Position numbers and translations under genes: made by a program. From CAYJRR01 sp964372275 [NCBI: uncultured bacterium] (GTDB lineage: Bacteria > CAYJRR01), in NCBI GenBank assembly GCA_964372275.1, contig CAYJRR010000008.1, positions 1 to 59,214 of the forward strand: 59,214 bases of DNA, given 5' to 3'. How positions within the stretch are numbered: the stretch's first letter is position 1; each line of letters opens with the position of its first letter. Below, piece after piece: positions 1 to 9,439 of this stretch. The notes beneath the pieces are model-generated. The model did not search any database. It saw nothing but the letters and a program-made list of their open reading frames with translations, and was not told the DNA's origin.

Positions 1-1007
1 ACTCGAGCCTGTGGGTCTATTGCCGCGAGGCGCTCGGTCTCCCGGAAGGTCCCACCTACCGCCGTACCCACGCGGCCGCCATCCTCCAGCGCTTCCCCTT
101 CGCGGCTGACTACCTCCGTGACGGTCGACTGTGGATGACGACGCTCACGCTTCTCGAGACCATCCTCACTCCGGAAAATGCCCGCGAGCTTTTCGACGCC
201 GCGTCCAGGAAATCGAAACAGGAGATCGAGCGGCTGGTCGCGGCGGTCAAGGCGCCGGAGGCCGTGCCCGTTCCGGAAGACCGGATCCGCCTACTTTCGC
301 CAGCGAAGGTCCGGAAGCTTCCCGCGACGCGGTCGGTTCCACCGTCGGCTGCCGCACCCGAGACCCTCGTCACTCCGCAGTCGGCCTCCCCGGTCGAGCC
401 GCCTCCCTGCGCTGCTCCGACGCTCGACAGCGTCGAACCGGTCTCGGCGACACAGTTCCGGATCACGCTCACCGTCAGCAGCGAGTTCCGAGAGGCGCTA
501 GAAAAGGTCATGGACGTCATGAGTCACAAGGTTCCGAACCGGCGATCGCTCGAGCCGTTCCTGCTCGCCGGGCTCTGGGCAATCCTGGCCCAAGACGAGA
601 AGCGGCACGGGGAGCCCACGCGTGCGGTTGCGCCACGCCCCCGGGCGGAGCCGAAACCGGGCACGCGAGGAACGATCCCGGCCGCGGTACGGCGGGAGGT
701 GTGGAACCGGGACGGGGGACGATGTGCCTGGACGCGCGCCGACGGCCGTCGGTGTGGATCACGCTACCGGCTAGAGATCGATCACATCCTCCCGGTCGCC
801 AAGGGAGGGGGGCACGAGCCATCCAACCTCCGCGTGACCTGTCGGGGCTGCAACGCCCTCCACGCCCGGAACGAGTTCGGGGCGGAGCGCATCGAGAGAG
901 CGATCCGTGGGAGGAGGGAACGGACCTGCGCTGGCGAAGGTCCGAGGCCGGGCGCCCGTGGCGAGCAACACTGCGAGGCTGCAATCTACGTCGGCGCCCC
1001 GAAGTAA
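1..1007 (+). CDS. HNH endonuclease, 5' end cut off by window edge
   Basis: The frame is open from the first complete codon (position 3). The residues before the first internal Met (135) are clearly coding (SLWVYCREALGLPEG, then RRTHAAAILQRFPF), so the gene starts upstream and 135 is not the start. The N-terminal part resembles the helical region of HNH proteins that occur in many copies in Myxococcota-type genomes. A variable Pro/Val-rich linker follows. The C-terminal part holds the nuclease fold: VWNRDGGRCAW, CGSRYRLEIDHILPVAKGG (catalytic DH), then SNLRVTCRGCNALH, giving the H-N-H pattern with Cys residues suited to zinc. It is expected to be a metal-dependent DNA nuclease; its target is unknown. 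No restriction or defence partner is visible downstream. Confidence 0.85.
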   Translation, partial: SSLWVYCREALGLPEGPTYRRTHAAAILQRFPFAADYLRDGRLWMTTLTLLETILTPENARELFDAASRKSKQEIERLVAAVKAPEAVPVPEDRIRLLSPAKVRKLPATRSVPPSAAAPETLVTPQSASPVEPPPCAAPTLDSVEPVSATQFRITLTVSSEFREALEKVMDVMSHKVPNRRSLEPFLLAGLWAILAQDEKRHGEPTRAVAPRPRAEPKPGTRGTIPAAVRREVWNRDGGRCAWTRADGRRCGSRYRLEIDHILPVAKGGGHEPSNLRVTCRGCNALHARNEFGAERIERAIRGRRERTCAGEGPRPGARGEQHCEAAIYVGAPK

Positions 1008-1388
1008 CAGGGGCTCACCCTAGGCAAGCCTCTGTCGTCGGCGGACCCGCCCGGCAGGAGCGTGGGCGAAGTGAGGCCTTCCCTCCTAACCAGCCTATGG
1101 GCGTTGGACGGTGCATTCAAGTCGCGAAGGGAGCCGTCCGCCGCGGCCGCAAGCACGATGCCGGTGGATGCATCGCGAGGATTCGTGGTGCAAGCGGACG
1201 GCGACCGGCACGTCACCGATCCGAGGGATCCGACTCGCGGCATCACCGGATGACGATCCGAGCATCGCCCGCGTCCCGCGCGACGGCGGATGCCGTCTCG
1301 TTCGAAGGCGCGATGCCGAGGGCGACTACCGCGTCGTCGGGGAGAAGGACCGGCAGAGCGCGCGTCTTCGGAAGTGACGAGAGCCGTG
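1008..1388. other. Intergenic region, 381 bp, no gene seen
   Basis: This lies between the convergent ends of the HNH gene and the M2 peptidase gene. Short open frames exist on both strands, as expected at this GC content, but none has a ribosome site, a recognisable product or a plausible start. I see no clear hairpin-plus-T-run terminator for either gene. Confidence 0.6.
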
Positions 1389-3206
1389 TTAGTTCGCAGG
1401 TCCGCCCTTGCCGCCACCCGCGTGGCGGTTCTCCTTCTCGAGCCAGGCCTTGAGCGGCTTGAAGAACTCCATCATCGCGCGTGTGGAGAGCTCCTCCCCG
1501 GTCGCCTCCTTCAGCACCACGCGCCAGTCGCGCGTCGCCCCCTGTTCCAGGATCTTGCGCAGGAAGGTTCCGACCTCCTTGTTGCCGTAGTAGTTGCAGC
1601 GGTGGGGGTCGGCCTTGAGGATCTTCTTCGCGATGTGTTCGTGCAGTTGGTACTTGAGGACGGTGGCGATGGCGTAGTCGTAGTACTGCGCCGGGTCGTC
1701 GTTGAGGTGTGTCTTGGTGCAGGCGTCGCACGCCGTCGGATCGGTGAGCCGGTCGGGGGAGGGCACCGAGACGCGCTGGTACTTCTCCGCCAGCTCCCAC
1801 CACCGCTTCTGCCACTGGTCGGGCGGAAGGTTCTTCTCGTACAGCTCGTATTCGAACCGGGTGATCGTCCCGGCCGACCAGGGGATGAAGGTCAGCGTGT
1901 GCTCCAGCGCCTCGCTCAGCAGGAACTGGGTCTCGTTGATCTTCACCCCCTTGGGCAGGATCTTCTGCTGCTGGAGGTAGGGGACCTGCCCGGCGGCGAT
2001 CGTGATCAGCTCCCCGATCCCTTCGTGGAAGGCCCGGTTCGCCCCTTCCCGCAAGGTCGGCGGGACCTCGGGCCGGGTGTAGCTCAGGTAGTAGTAGACG
2101 TGTCCCAGCTCATGGTGCGCGGTGCCGAACCAGCGGGCGTTCGGTTCGACGCTCATCAGCGAACGCACGTCCGACCCCAGGTTCATGTGCCAGGCACTGG
2201 CGTGCGAGTTCTTCTTCCGCTTCGAACCGCTGGGGACGGGGTATAGATCGGATTTTTCCCAGAAGACCTTGGGCAGCGGCGGGAACCCCATCGAGGTGTA
2301 GAAGCGCTCCGCTTGGCTCACGATCCATTCGGGCGTCCGGTCCTTGAAGTAGGGATCGAGGTCGACCCCCTCCACGATCCCCACCCAGTTCTGCGCCCAG
2401 CGGTTGGTGAACCAGTGCGCCGGGATCGGTCCGTCGGGGGGCGTGGCCCCGTAGCGCTTCGCCAGCTCCCCTTTGGTCCAGGTGTGAAGCTCGTCGTAGA
2501 TCGGTTGGGTGTCGTTCACGAAGCCGTCGAGCAGCGCGAGCATCTCGTCGACGGTCATCCCGTAGTCGGCGACCTGGAGCCCGAAGAAGGAGCTGTAGCC
2601 CATCTCCCGCGCCACCCGGTTGCGAAGCCGCTGCAGCTCGATCAGTCCCGGCTTCAGGGGGCGTCCGATCTCCTTCGACGCGTTCCAGACCTTCAACCGC
2701 TCCGCCAGGTCCTTCGACGCCTTGAGGCGCGCGTCGATGTCGTTGGCGGTGGCCGGCTTCACGCAGTCGGTCCCCTTCCGTTCGAGGCAGAAGGTGTAGC
2801 CGTCCTGGATCGACGCCTGCTTGCTCTCCGCCTCGACGCGCGCGTTCACCACCTCGGGGATCGTCCCGGGATAGCCGCCCGCTTCGAGGAGCACCTGCTG
2901 CAACTGCCGCCGTTCGATCTCCCCGAGCGCATCGCCCCGCTCCAGGAGGCCGCGCGCGCGAAGGATGATCTCCTTGTCCCCCACGAACGCCGCGTAGGCC
3001 TGGCCCGCCGCGGTCCGCTTCCCGTCGTTCGCCTCGCTCACGTCGGTCGAGGCCGCCCACGACGCTTCGGAGGCGACCGTCGTCTGCCCGATCAGAAGCG
3101 AGTTGTAGAGATCGAGGAAGGCCGTGGCCTCGACCCGCGCGTCGCCCGGCGCCGCGGCGGCGGCGAGGGGAACGAGGACCAGGGCGAGTCGGGTGGCGTG
3201 GCGCAT
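1389..3206 (-). CDS. Peptidase family M2 (angiotensin-converting-enzyme-like) zinc dipeptidase, exported
   Basis: The protein has 605 residues. I chose the ATG at 3206 over the GTG at 3242 because AAGGAG lies six bases before it and it begins directly with a signal peptide (MRHATRLALVLVPLAAAAA). The zinc site is HHELGH at residues 364-369 (H365, E366, H369). The third ligand is the Glu of FHEGIGE (E395), in the same context as ACE, where the family has HHEMGH and then FHEAIG. Full length matches the single-domain bacterial M2 peptidases. It should remove C-terminal dipeptides from peptides in the periplasm. It lies downstream of the lipoprotein at 3366-4625 on the same strand, separated by 159 bp of hairpin-rich DNA. 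Confidence 0.93.
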   Translation of the reverse strand: MRHATRLALVLVPLAAAAAPGDARVEATAFLDLYNSLLIGQTTVASEASWAASTDVSEANDGKRTAAGQAYAAFVGDKEIILRARGLLERGDALGEIERRQLQQVLLEAGGYPGTIPEVVNARVEAESKQASIQDGYTFCLERKGTDCVKPATANDIDARLKASKDLAERLKVWNASKEIGRPLKPGLIELQRLRNRVAREMGYSSFFGLQVADYGMTVDEMLALLDGFVNDTQPIYDELHTWTKGELAKRYGATPPDGPIPAHWFTNRWAQNWVGIVEGVDLDPYFKDRTPEWIVSQAERFYTSMGFPPLPKVFWEKSDLYPVPSGSKRKKNSHASAWHMNLGSDVRSLMSVEPNARWFGTAHHELGHVYYYLSYTRPEVPPTLREGANRAFHEGIGELITIAAGQVPYLQQQKILPKGVKINETQFLLSEALEHTLTFIPWSAGTITRFEYELYEKNLPPDQWQKRWWELAEKYQRVSVPSPDRLTDPTACDACTKTHLNDDPAQYYDYAIATVLKYQLHEHIAKKILKADPHRCNYYGNKEVGTFLRKILEQGATRDWRVVLKEATGEELSTRAMMEFFKPLKAWLEKENRHAGGGKGGPAN

Positions 3207-3246
3207 GCGTGGCTCCTTGAAGAGAAGGCGGAAGAAAGCCACGGGG

Positions 3247-3340
3247 GCCTCCCCTTTGGCAAGGGAGGCGGTCCGCCCTTCGGGCCTCCTCGGGTCTCCC
3301 CGTGCCGGTCCGCCCTTCGGGCTTCCTCCGGGCCTTCCCG
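3247..3340. repeat. Hairpin and two copies of a CGCCCTTCGGGC-type intergenic repeat
   Basis: An inverted repeat GCCTCCCCTT/AAGGGAGGC (3247-3269, one bulge) is followed by two imperfect direct repeats, 3270-3300 and 3307-3340. Each begins GGTCCGCCCTTCGGGC and contains a small GCCC/GGGC stem. A third copy lies at 44816-44847. The block sits between two same-strand genes, so it may attenuate or end transcription. No T-run is present. Confidence 0.6.
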
Positions 3341-3365
3341 GGCCCCTGACCGCGCCGCGGGCAGC

Positions 3366-4625
3366 CTATTTGTCGTAGAGCTTCACGTTCATCAGGAAGG
3401 CCCCGACGCCGCTGCTCATCACCGTCGCGCTGTCGTGGACCAGGAGGAACTCCTCGTCGACGGTCCCGCGGTTTTCGTAGATCAGGGTGTCGGTGTTTCC
3501 GCCGCCGAACCGGCCCGACGCCGCGACGCAGTTGGAGGGCCGTGGATCGCACGGGCTGCCGACGGGGAGCAGGTAGGTGGTGTTGTCGATGTGGTCGTCG
3601 TAGGTCGACACCCGCAGCTCCATCCCCGCCGGGACGCGAACCTTCCAGACTGCGTCCCCGCCGGGGGCCCGGATCGGATTGCGCCACACCGAATCGAGGC
3701 ACCGTCCCGCCGGGTCGTAGTCGTTCGAGAGCGAGTCGTAGTCGGCGTAGTAGGTCCCGGGGAGGATCTCGGTCGCACCCGCGCAGGTGTCCGACGCATG
3801 GGTCGAGTGCTTGGGATCTCCCACGAACGACAGGTCGTAGTCGGCCCCCGGTCCCCCCATTCCGGCGGCGTCCTTCACCACGATGTAGTGGCGACCGTTC
3901 ATCGGGAAGACGAGCCCGAACCCCCCGCGCGCGGTGTAGGCGTCGACGATCCCCTCCTCCCACAGCTCCATGATCGGCACCACCTCGCGGCTGCCGACGT
4001 TGAAAAACTCCATGTGGTCGTACACCTCGTAGCCGAATCGCGCCTGGTAGATGTCGACGTCGAACGGCATCTCGAAGGTGTTCGCCGCCGGGTCGAGGGC
4101 GCGGTCACGCGACCAGATCTCGGTCCAGTCGACGACGCCGACGTCGTGAAGGACCGGGGGATCCATGCGCACGGCCGCCGGAAGGGTGAAGACCTCGGTC
4201 CCGGAGTGAACCGCCAGGTCCCAGTCCCCCGGCGGGTCGAAGTGCTTGGTGAAGAAGCAGGCGTGGTGCGTCGCCGCATCGCCGACGCGCAGGGTGTACG
4301 GGTCGACGAAGCGGACCGGGACCGGCCCCTTCGGTCCGAGCAGGACCCGCGCGTCGGCGGCGAAGACCGTCTCCTCGTTCGCCTTGACGGTGACGCCGAA
4401 GCATTTTCCGACCGAGCTGTGAGGCAGCCCGTCGGGGGTGTAGGCGTTCTCCAGGTAGATCGGCCCGGTCGGAACCGGGGTCGGCTGTCCGAGGTCGGGT
4501 CGCGCCGGCAGCGTCCAGAGCGGCGGTACCGGCTCCGGTTCGTACGTCACCGTCCGACCGCCGCACGCGCCAAGTATCGCCAACGAGCCCCACATCGCCT
4601 TTCGAATCGCGTCGCGCGTCGTCAT
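3366..4625 (-). CDS. Lipoprotein of unknown function
   Basis: A 419-residue protein with a lipoprotein signal peptide whose lipobox is ILGAC|GG near residue 20. A short Pro-rich linker follows (EPEPVPPLWTLPARPDL). The rest looks like secreted beta-sandwich material, with several Cys (GKCFGVTV, HHACFF, DTCAG, GRCLD, SPCDPRPSNC) that could form disulfides. The C-terminal third (SNDYDPAGRCLDSVWR, then DAVWKVRVPAGMELRVSTY) resembles the pre-peptidase-like domains often found in extracellular proteins of this group, but I cannot assign a family. GGAG immediately upstream supports the ATG at 4625. It precedes the M2 peptidase gene on the same strand. Confidence 0.8.
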   Translation of the reverse strand: MTTRDAIRKAMWGSLAILGACGGRTVTYEPEPVPPLWTLPARPDLGQPTPVPTGPIYLENAYTPDGLPHSSVGKCFGVTVKANEETVFAADARVLLGPKGPVPVRFVDPYTLRVGDAATHHACFFTKHFDPPGDWDLAVHSGTEVFTLPAAVRMDPPVLHDVGVVDWTEIWSRDRALDPAANTFEMPFDVDIYQARFGYEVYDHMEFFNVGSREVVPIMELWEEGIVDAYTARGGFGLVFPMNGRHYIVVKDAAGMGGPGADYDLSFVGDPKHSTHASDTCAGATEILPGTYYADYDSLSNDYDPAGRCLDSVWRNPIRAPGGDAVWKVRVPAGMELRVSTYDDHIDNTTYLLPVGSPCDPRPSNCVAASGRFGGGNTDTLIYENRGTVDEEFLLVHDSATVMSSGVGAFLMNVKLYDK

Positions 4626-4734
4626 CTCTCCGGCCCCCCCTCTCGGCTTGCCCCTTGGCTGGACGGATGAATGGAAGCGGGCGGCACGGGTGCAAGGCCG
4701 GACGCTGACGGGACGCCGACGATGCGCCGGCGCG

Positions 4735-5685
4735 TCAGCGCCGCCGAATTCGCCAGGCGTGGTGGATCCGCGGGCTCCGCGCGAAGTCTTCGGGGAGGGT
4801 GCGCCGCGTGATCTCCTCGAACGCGAGCTCCGGAAGCGCGTCCGCGTCGAGCTCGAAGGTGCGCAGGTTGTTCGAGAAGAGAAGCCAGCCGTCCGCGTCC
4901 AGCAGGCGCGACGCGTTCCGGAGGAGCTCGACGTGGTCCCGCTGCACGTCGAAGGTGCCGCGCATCTTCTTCGACGCCGAGAAGGTCGGCGGGTCGAGGA
5001 AGATCAGGCCGAAACGGTCGCGCGCATCGCGCAACCAGTCGACGACGTCGGCGCGGACGAGCGCGTGCCGGGCCGGATCGAGCCCGTTCGAGGCGAAGTT
5101 GGCTCGAGCCCAGTCGAGGTAGGTCTTCGACAGGTCGACCGAAAGGGTGGAGACCGCCCCCCCTTTCGCGGCGTACACCGTCGCCGTTCCGGTGTAGCAG
5201 AAAAGGTTCAGGAACCGCCTCCCGGAGGCGAGCGTGCCGACCCGCGCTCGCGTCGCGCGGTGGTCGAGGAACAGTCCGGTGTCGAGATGGTCGGTGAAGT
5301 TCACCCGGAACCGGTGCCCCCCCTCTCGCACCTCGTGGTACCGGCCGGTGTCGGCGAGCTTCTCGTACTGCTCCCCCGCCTTGCGGCGGCGGCGGACCTT
5401 GAGATGGACCCGTTCCGGATCGATCTCCGCCACCGCCTGCACGATCCGCCTCACCTCGTCCAAGCGGCGGTCGGCCTTTTCGGGATCGACCGTCCGCGGC
5501 GGCTCGTACTCCTGCACGTGGGCGTGGGTCCCGGCGTCGTCGGTCCGGTAGAGGTCGATCGCCACCGCGTAGTCGTGCAGGTCGCGGTCGTAGACGCGAA
5601 ACGCGTGCACGTCGTTCCGCCGCGCCCACCGGCTCCAGTGGCGCAGGTTCTTGCGAAGCCGGTTTTCGAAGTCCTGAGCCGCCAT
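4735..5685 (-). CDS. rlmK: 23S rRNA (guanine-2069-N7)-methyltransferase, stand-alone RlmK
   Basis: The 316 residues align throughout with the C-terminal half of E. coli RlmL/RlmKL. They begin at the family-like MAAQDFENRLRKNLRHW and RVYDRDLHDYAVAID. Motifs are the VQEYEPPRTVD strand, TDHLDTGLFLDHR, SAM-binding motif I FLNLFCYTGTATVYAA (158-172), the D of SVDLS, the catalytic-loop DPPTFSASKK (231-240) and FDVQRDHVELL. The enzyme forms m7G2069 in 23S rRNA using SAM. In gammaproteobacteria this domain is fused behind a THUMP/RlmL domain that makes m2G2445. Here the ORF holds only RlmK, and no RlmL half is in the window. The start at 5685 matches the domain edge; no good ribosome site is visible. 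Confidence 0.9.
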   Translation of the reverse strand: MAAQDFENRLRKNLRHWSRWARRNDVHAFRVYDRDLHDYAVAIDLYRTDDAGTHAHVQEYEPPRTVDPEKADRRLDEVRRIVQAVAEIDPERVHLKVRRRRKAGEQYEKLADTGRYHEVREGGHRFRVNFTDHLDTGLFLDHRATRARVGTLASGRRFLNLFCYTGTATVYAAKGGAVSTLSVDLSKTYLDWARANFASNGLDPARHALVRADVVDWLRDARDRFGLIFLDPPTFSASKKMRGTFDVQRDHVELLRNASRLLDADGWLLFSNNLRTFELDADALPELAFEEITRRTLPEDFARSPRIHHAWRIRRR

Positions 5686-5750
5686 CCGAGCGCGGAGGAT
5701 ACCCCACGCGTCCGCGGCCGTGCGTTCGCCGCGGGCGTCCGGGGACGGGA

Positions 5751-8348
5751 TCAGCCGTTCGGGCTGCCCGGGGTGGGCGTCGAGTCGAGCCCGAAGTCGT
5801 CGCGGTTGTCGCCGGTGTCGGTGGAGTCGGCGTCGCGGGCCAGCGCCGATCCGGTGTTGTCGGACCCTTCGAGCGCGTAGAGGCCCTCCACCGCGGCGGT
5901 GCCGTCGGCGGCCATCGCCGGTCCGCCGGCGCCGTACTGCACGACGTCGAGCAGGTTGCCTTCCGCGTCGAGAAGCTGGATCGATTCGCCGGGCCCGTTG
6001 TCCGGGTTGAAACTCGCGGTCGTTAGGTCGGCGCCGGTGACCGTCGTCGCGCCCGCCGCGGTGGTGTCGGCCAGGACGAACAGGCCGTCGGCCGGCAGGC
6101 GCGTTCCGGCGGGGATCGTCACCGGCTGTCGGATCGCGCCGTCGGCGTTGTTGATCCAGCGCACCACCGCCCCGCCGATCGAGGTGCCGCCGGGCCCGGC
6201 CAGCTCGACGAAGACCGAGCCGTCGTCGGACCCCGCCGGGTCGTAGTTCACCTCGTTGATCACCACCCCGTCGCAGGCGTGGTTCGACTCTCCCAGGCTG
6301 TGGGGCGCGCGGAAGGTGACGCACCAGGAGCCGCCGTCGTCGCTCGCGGGGGCGCCCGCGAATCCGAGACCGAGCTGGGTCGAGGCCGACGTCCGTGCCG
6401 GGAAGCTGGCCGCCCCCACCGGCGTGGCGGCGTCGGCGACCAGCTCGCCGAAGTCGACCTCGTCGGAGAGCGCCGCCGGACCGGACATCAGGCGCAGCCG
6501 ATCGCCCGCGTCGTCGATCGACGCCGGCGTGCCCGGCTCCCCCCACACGAACGCCGCCCCCGCCGGGATGTCGGCCGGATCGGCCGGGTTCGGGACGCCG
6601 AAGGCGATCGCGCCGTTTGTCAGGACCAGCGCCACGCCGGGATCGCCCGGCGCCGCCGCGGACCGGATCGACATCGCTCCGCTCGATCGGGTCTCGATCG
6701 TCCAGCCCTGGATCATCCGACCGGAACCGGAAACGTTGGTCAGCTCGATCCGCTCGTCGCCCAGCGCCACGAACTCGGTGACGACCACCTCCAGCGACTG
6801 CACCAGCGCCGCGCGGACCACGGTGCCGTCGCTCCCGCCGTTCAGCGTCGCGGTGACGGTCGCCGTGCCTTCGGCGGTCCCGCCGACGTCGAACGCGGCG
6901 TCGGTCGCGCCTTCGGAGACGGTCACGGTCGGCGGCACCACGATCGACGGATCGTCACAGGCGATCGTTACGGTCTCCCCCCCGGCGCGCGCCGGCGCGG
7001 TGAGGGTCACGGTGAGCGGAAGGTCGGATCCGACGTCGACGACCGAGCCGTCCGGGCCGACGCGGGAGACGCGCGGCAGCTCGCGCACCACGAACGGGAT
7101 CGAGACCGATCCCCCCGGCACGCCGCCGTTCCCGTCGAGGACCAGGAGCGCGGTGCCGGGCGGCGCGGCGGCCGCGACGGAGATCTCCACCGTCAGCGTC
7201 CATCCGAGGTGGGAACCGGCGAGCTCGCTGCCTGCGAGCGCGAGGCCGCTCCCGCCGGCGGCCGAGAGGGTGAAGGCGCCGGCGTCGACGGCCACCGGGC
7301 TCGAGCCCAGTCCGGACGCGACGAGCGTCACCGTCTCGGTCTGGTAGGCCCCGCCGCCGGCCGTCACCGTCGTGCCCGAGAGAACGGCGTCGGCGATCGT
7401 GACGCTCGACGCCGCCTGTCCGTCGGCGAGCTGCGCGGTGACGGCGACCGGCCCGCCGGCCGAACCGCCCACCACGTCGAAGTCGGCCTCGAGCTCCCCT
7501 TCGGGGACGACCACCGACGTCTCGACGTCGGTCACCGCCGGCGCCGCCGACTCGAGCCACACCGTCTCTCCGCCGGGCCGCGCCGCCTGGTCGAGCACCA
7601 CCGTCAGCGTCCGCCGGTCGGTGGTGTCGACCTGCGCCGCCGCCGGATCGATCTGCAGCACGCGCGGGATCCGCATCACCGTCAGCGCCAGCTCCGCCTG
7701 CCCGCCGAGCGCCGGTCCGTTGGTGTCGACGAAGATCGAGGCCGCTCCCGGCTCGGCGTCGACCGCGATCGAGACGGGCACGGTCAGCCGGAAGTCGGTG
7801 CCGTCGGCGGTCAGAACCGGCAGGCCGAGCGCGATGGCATCGTCGTCGAGCGCGTCGACCGTGACCGCCGCTTCGTCGAGCGCGCGCGGGTGCGAGGCCG
7901 TTCCTTCGAGGAGGAGCTCGCCGGTGGAGAGCTGCCAGACCGACGACGGTGTCATCGTCAGCTCGATCGCCGGCGGCGGCAGGACGGTCGCCGAAAGCCG
8001 ACGCTCGAGGCCGCCGATCCTCGCCGTGAGGAGGACCGGCCCGCCGGCGATCCCGGCCTGGGCGACGACGGTCCTCTCCCGCTCCCCCGGCGCCAGTTCG
8101 ACCGAGGTCGGCAACGCCAGAATCGCCTGGTTGGAGGAGAGAAGCGGGACGCGGAGACCGCCGGCCCCCGCCGGTTCCTCGAGGAGCAGGGTCAGCTCCG
8201 CCTCCTGCCCGGCGAAAATCGTCGGATCGACGAGCGCGAAGGTGCCGTCCACGGGTTCGGTGGTGACGACGCCGCACCCCGCGAGGAGCGGCGCCGCCGC
8301 GCCGAGCCACCGCCGCCACCCGTGATGCCTTCGAACGACCCCCGACAA
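5751..8348 (-). CDS. Large lipoprotein with lamin-tail (LTD) domains
   Basis: An 865-residue exported protein. The start is TTG at 8348, supported by a GGGAGAGGGGG stretch a few bases upstream. The signal peptide is Arg-rich (VVRRHHGWRRWLGAAAPLLAGC|G) with a clear lipobox. About 550 residues of repeated Ig/filamin-like modules follow (units around LVDPTIFAGQEAELTLLL and VTLTAPARAGGETVTI). Two lamin-tail-type domains come next: VVVTEFVALGDERIELTNVS with GWTIETRSSG, and VVINEVNYDPAGSDDGSVFV. The protein ends DSTPTPGSPNG, the usual LTD closing motif. LTD proteins are extracellular or surface-attached; the ligand is unknown. Confidence 0.85.
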   Translation of the reverse strand: MSGVVRRHHGWRRWLGAAAPLLAGCGVVTTEPVDGTFALVDPTIFAGQEAELTLLLEEPAGAGGLRVPLLSSNQAILALPTSVELAPGERERTVVAQAGIAGGPVLLTARIGGLERRLSATVLPPPAIELTMTPSSVWQLSTGELLLEGTASHPRALDEAAVTVDALDDDAIALGLPVLTADGTDFRLTVPVSIAVDAEPGAASIFVDTNGPALGGQAELALTVMRIPRVLQIDPAAAQVDTTDRRTLTVVLDQAARPGGETVWLESAAPAVTDVETSVVVPEGELEADFDVVGGSAGGPVAVTAQLADGQAASSVTIADAVLSGTTVTAGGGAYQTETVTLVASGLGSSPVAVDAGAFTLSAAGGSGLALAGSELAGSHLGWTLTVEISVAAAAPPGTALLVLDGNGGVPGGSVSIPFVVRELPRVSRVGPDGSVVDVGSDLPLTVTLTAPARAGGETVTIACDDPSIVVPPTVTVSEGATDAAFDVGGTAEGTATVTATLNGGSDGTVVRAALVQSLEVVVTEFVALGDERIELTNVSGSGRMIQGWTIETRSSGAMSIRSAAAPGDPGVALVLTNGAIAFGVPNPADPADIPAGAAFVWGEPGTPASIDDAGDRLRLMSGPAALSDEVDFGELVADAATPVGAASFPARTSASTQLGLGFAGAPASDDGGSWCVTFRAPHSLGESNHACDGVVINEVNYDPAGSDDGSVFVELAGPGGTSIGGAVVRWINNADGAIRQPVTIPAGTRLPADGLFVLADTTAAGATTVTGADLTTASFNPDNGPGESIQLLDAEGNLLDVVQYGAGGPAMAADGTAAVEGLYALEGSDNTGSALARDADSTDTGDNRDDFGLDSTPTPGSPNG

Positions 8349-8458
8349 CCCGCGACCCCCTCTCCCGCCGGCAGCCTCGTCAAAAGGGGCTACCGGAAAC
8401 CGCGAAGTCTACGGGCCGTCCCCGCCCGTCGTCAATGCCGGATCGGATCCGACTCGAC

Positions 8459-9439
8459 TCAAGGCGCCACGGGATCGCCCGGGCGCCAGCAGTCGAGCGC
8501 CTCGGTCCCGGCGACGGCCTTGTAGATCTCGCAGGAGGCGTACTCCACGAAACGCCGCTGGCGGCCGTACCAGTCGTATCCGCGCCGGGTCAGGATCGAG
8601 ACGGCGTAGACGTGCAGCGGCGCGACCTCCACCAGGCCGATCTCGTTGAGCGTGTTGTAGGTAGCGTCGCTCCCGCAGCAGCCCGGCGGGAGCCAGCCGG
8701 CCTTGTGCATCATCCCGCCGCGTACCTCGTCGGGAAGCCGCGTCCCGAGCCAGCCGCCCAGCCCGCTGCGAGGCGTCAGCGCCATCCAATAGAGGAGCGC
8801 CTGCGTGCTCTCGCCGCTCAAGCCCAGCTCGCCGTAGGCGAGCTTCCGTAGGAAGGTGACGTTGTCGTCGGCGGTGAAGTAGTTGTCGGAGCCCATCGCC
8901 CGCGGCGAGTTGCTCGCGACGCGGTCATGGCCGAAGTTCCAGGTGGTGAAGGCGCTGTTCAGCATCCCGGCCGCGTTCCACTGGAAGAGGTTCACGGCGT
9001 TCGGGCCGACCATGTCGATGACGCTCCCCGAGGCGTAGTTGTCCGAGGCCTCGAAGATCGGGCCGGCGTAGGGCTCGACCGGGCCCACGCCGACCTGCTG
9101 CAGCGACGCCGCCACCCAGATCGCCTTGGCGCTGCTGGCGGCGACGTGCTTGACGTCGCCGTTGACGGCGACCCACTCGCCGGTCGCCAGGTCCTGCACC
9201 GAGATCGCGATCTGGCTCCCCGGCGTCCGCCACCCGGCCTCCGCCGCGAGCCGGTCGACCGTCGCCTGCAGCATCGACGGCGGCGGCGCGGGCGGCTCCG
9301 CGGGCGCCTCCTCGCATTCGGAAAGCGGGACGATGCCGCTTCGCTCTCCGTCGCCGCGGTCCTCGGAGAGATCGGAAACGACCGGCTCGCCGCACGCCGC
9401 GGCGGCCGTCACCAGCGCCAGCACGAGTCCGATTCGCAT
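8459..9439 (-). CDS. Serine hydrolase of the beta-lactamase/penicillin-binding fold, lipoprotein
   Basis: 326 residues from ATG 9439. The signal peptide carries a lipobox-like AAAAC|GEP, followed by a Pro-rich spacer (EEAPAEPPAPPP). The catalytic set of serine beta-lactamases and PBPs is visible: SxxK as SSAK (VAASSAKAIWVAAS), SDN as EASDNYASGSVID, and a KTG-like HKAGW late in the protein. The LEISVQDL-type strand before SxxK reads IAISVQDLATGEWVAVNGD, as in class A enzymes. The substitution of KTG by KAG and the lack of a typical Glu-rich omega loop make a peptidoglycan-related or esterase role as likely as beta-lactam hydrolysis. No resistance claim can be made from sequence. Confidence 0.82.
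   Translation of the reverse strand: MRIGLVLALVTAAAACGEPVVSDLSEDRGDGERSGIVPLSECEEAPAEPPAPPPSMLQATVDRLAAEAGWRTPGSQIAISVQDLATGEWVAVNGDVKHVAASSAKAIWVAASLQQVGVGPVEPYAGPIFEASDNYASGSVIDMVGPNAVNLFQWNAAGMLNSAFTTWNFGHDRVASNSPRAMGSDNYFTADDNVTFLRKLAYGELGLSGESTQALLYWMALTPRSGLGGWLGTRLPDEVRGGMMHKAGWLPPGCCGSDATYNTLNEIGLVEVAPLHVYAVSILTRRGYDWYGRQRRFVEYASCEIYKAVAGTEALDCWRPGDPVAP

Noticed and set aside
1062-1377. Possible small gene after the HNH endonuclease
   Set aside because: No ribosome site, no recognisable product and several competing frames.
131-1453. Long open frames antisense to or overlapping the real genes, here and throughout the window
   Set aside because: They arise from GC-rich codon bias; their translations are Arg/Gly/Pro-rich without motifs and lie over genes with clear families.
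8459-9439. Antibiotic-resistance beta-lactamase
   Set aside because: The SxxK and SDN motifs fit the fold, but KTG is KAG and the omega-loop Glu is not evident; function cannot be assigned.
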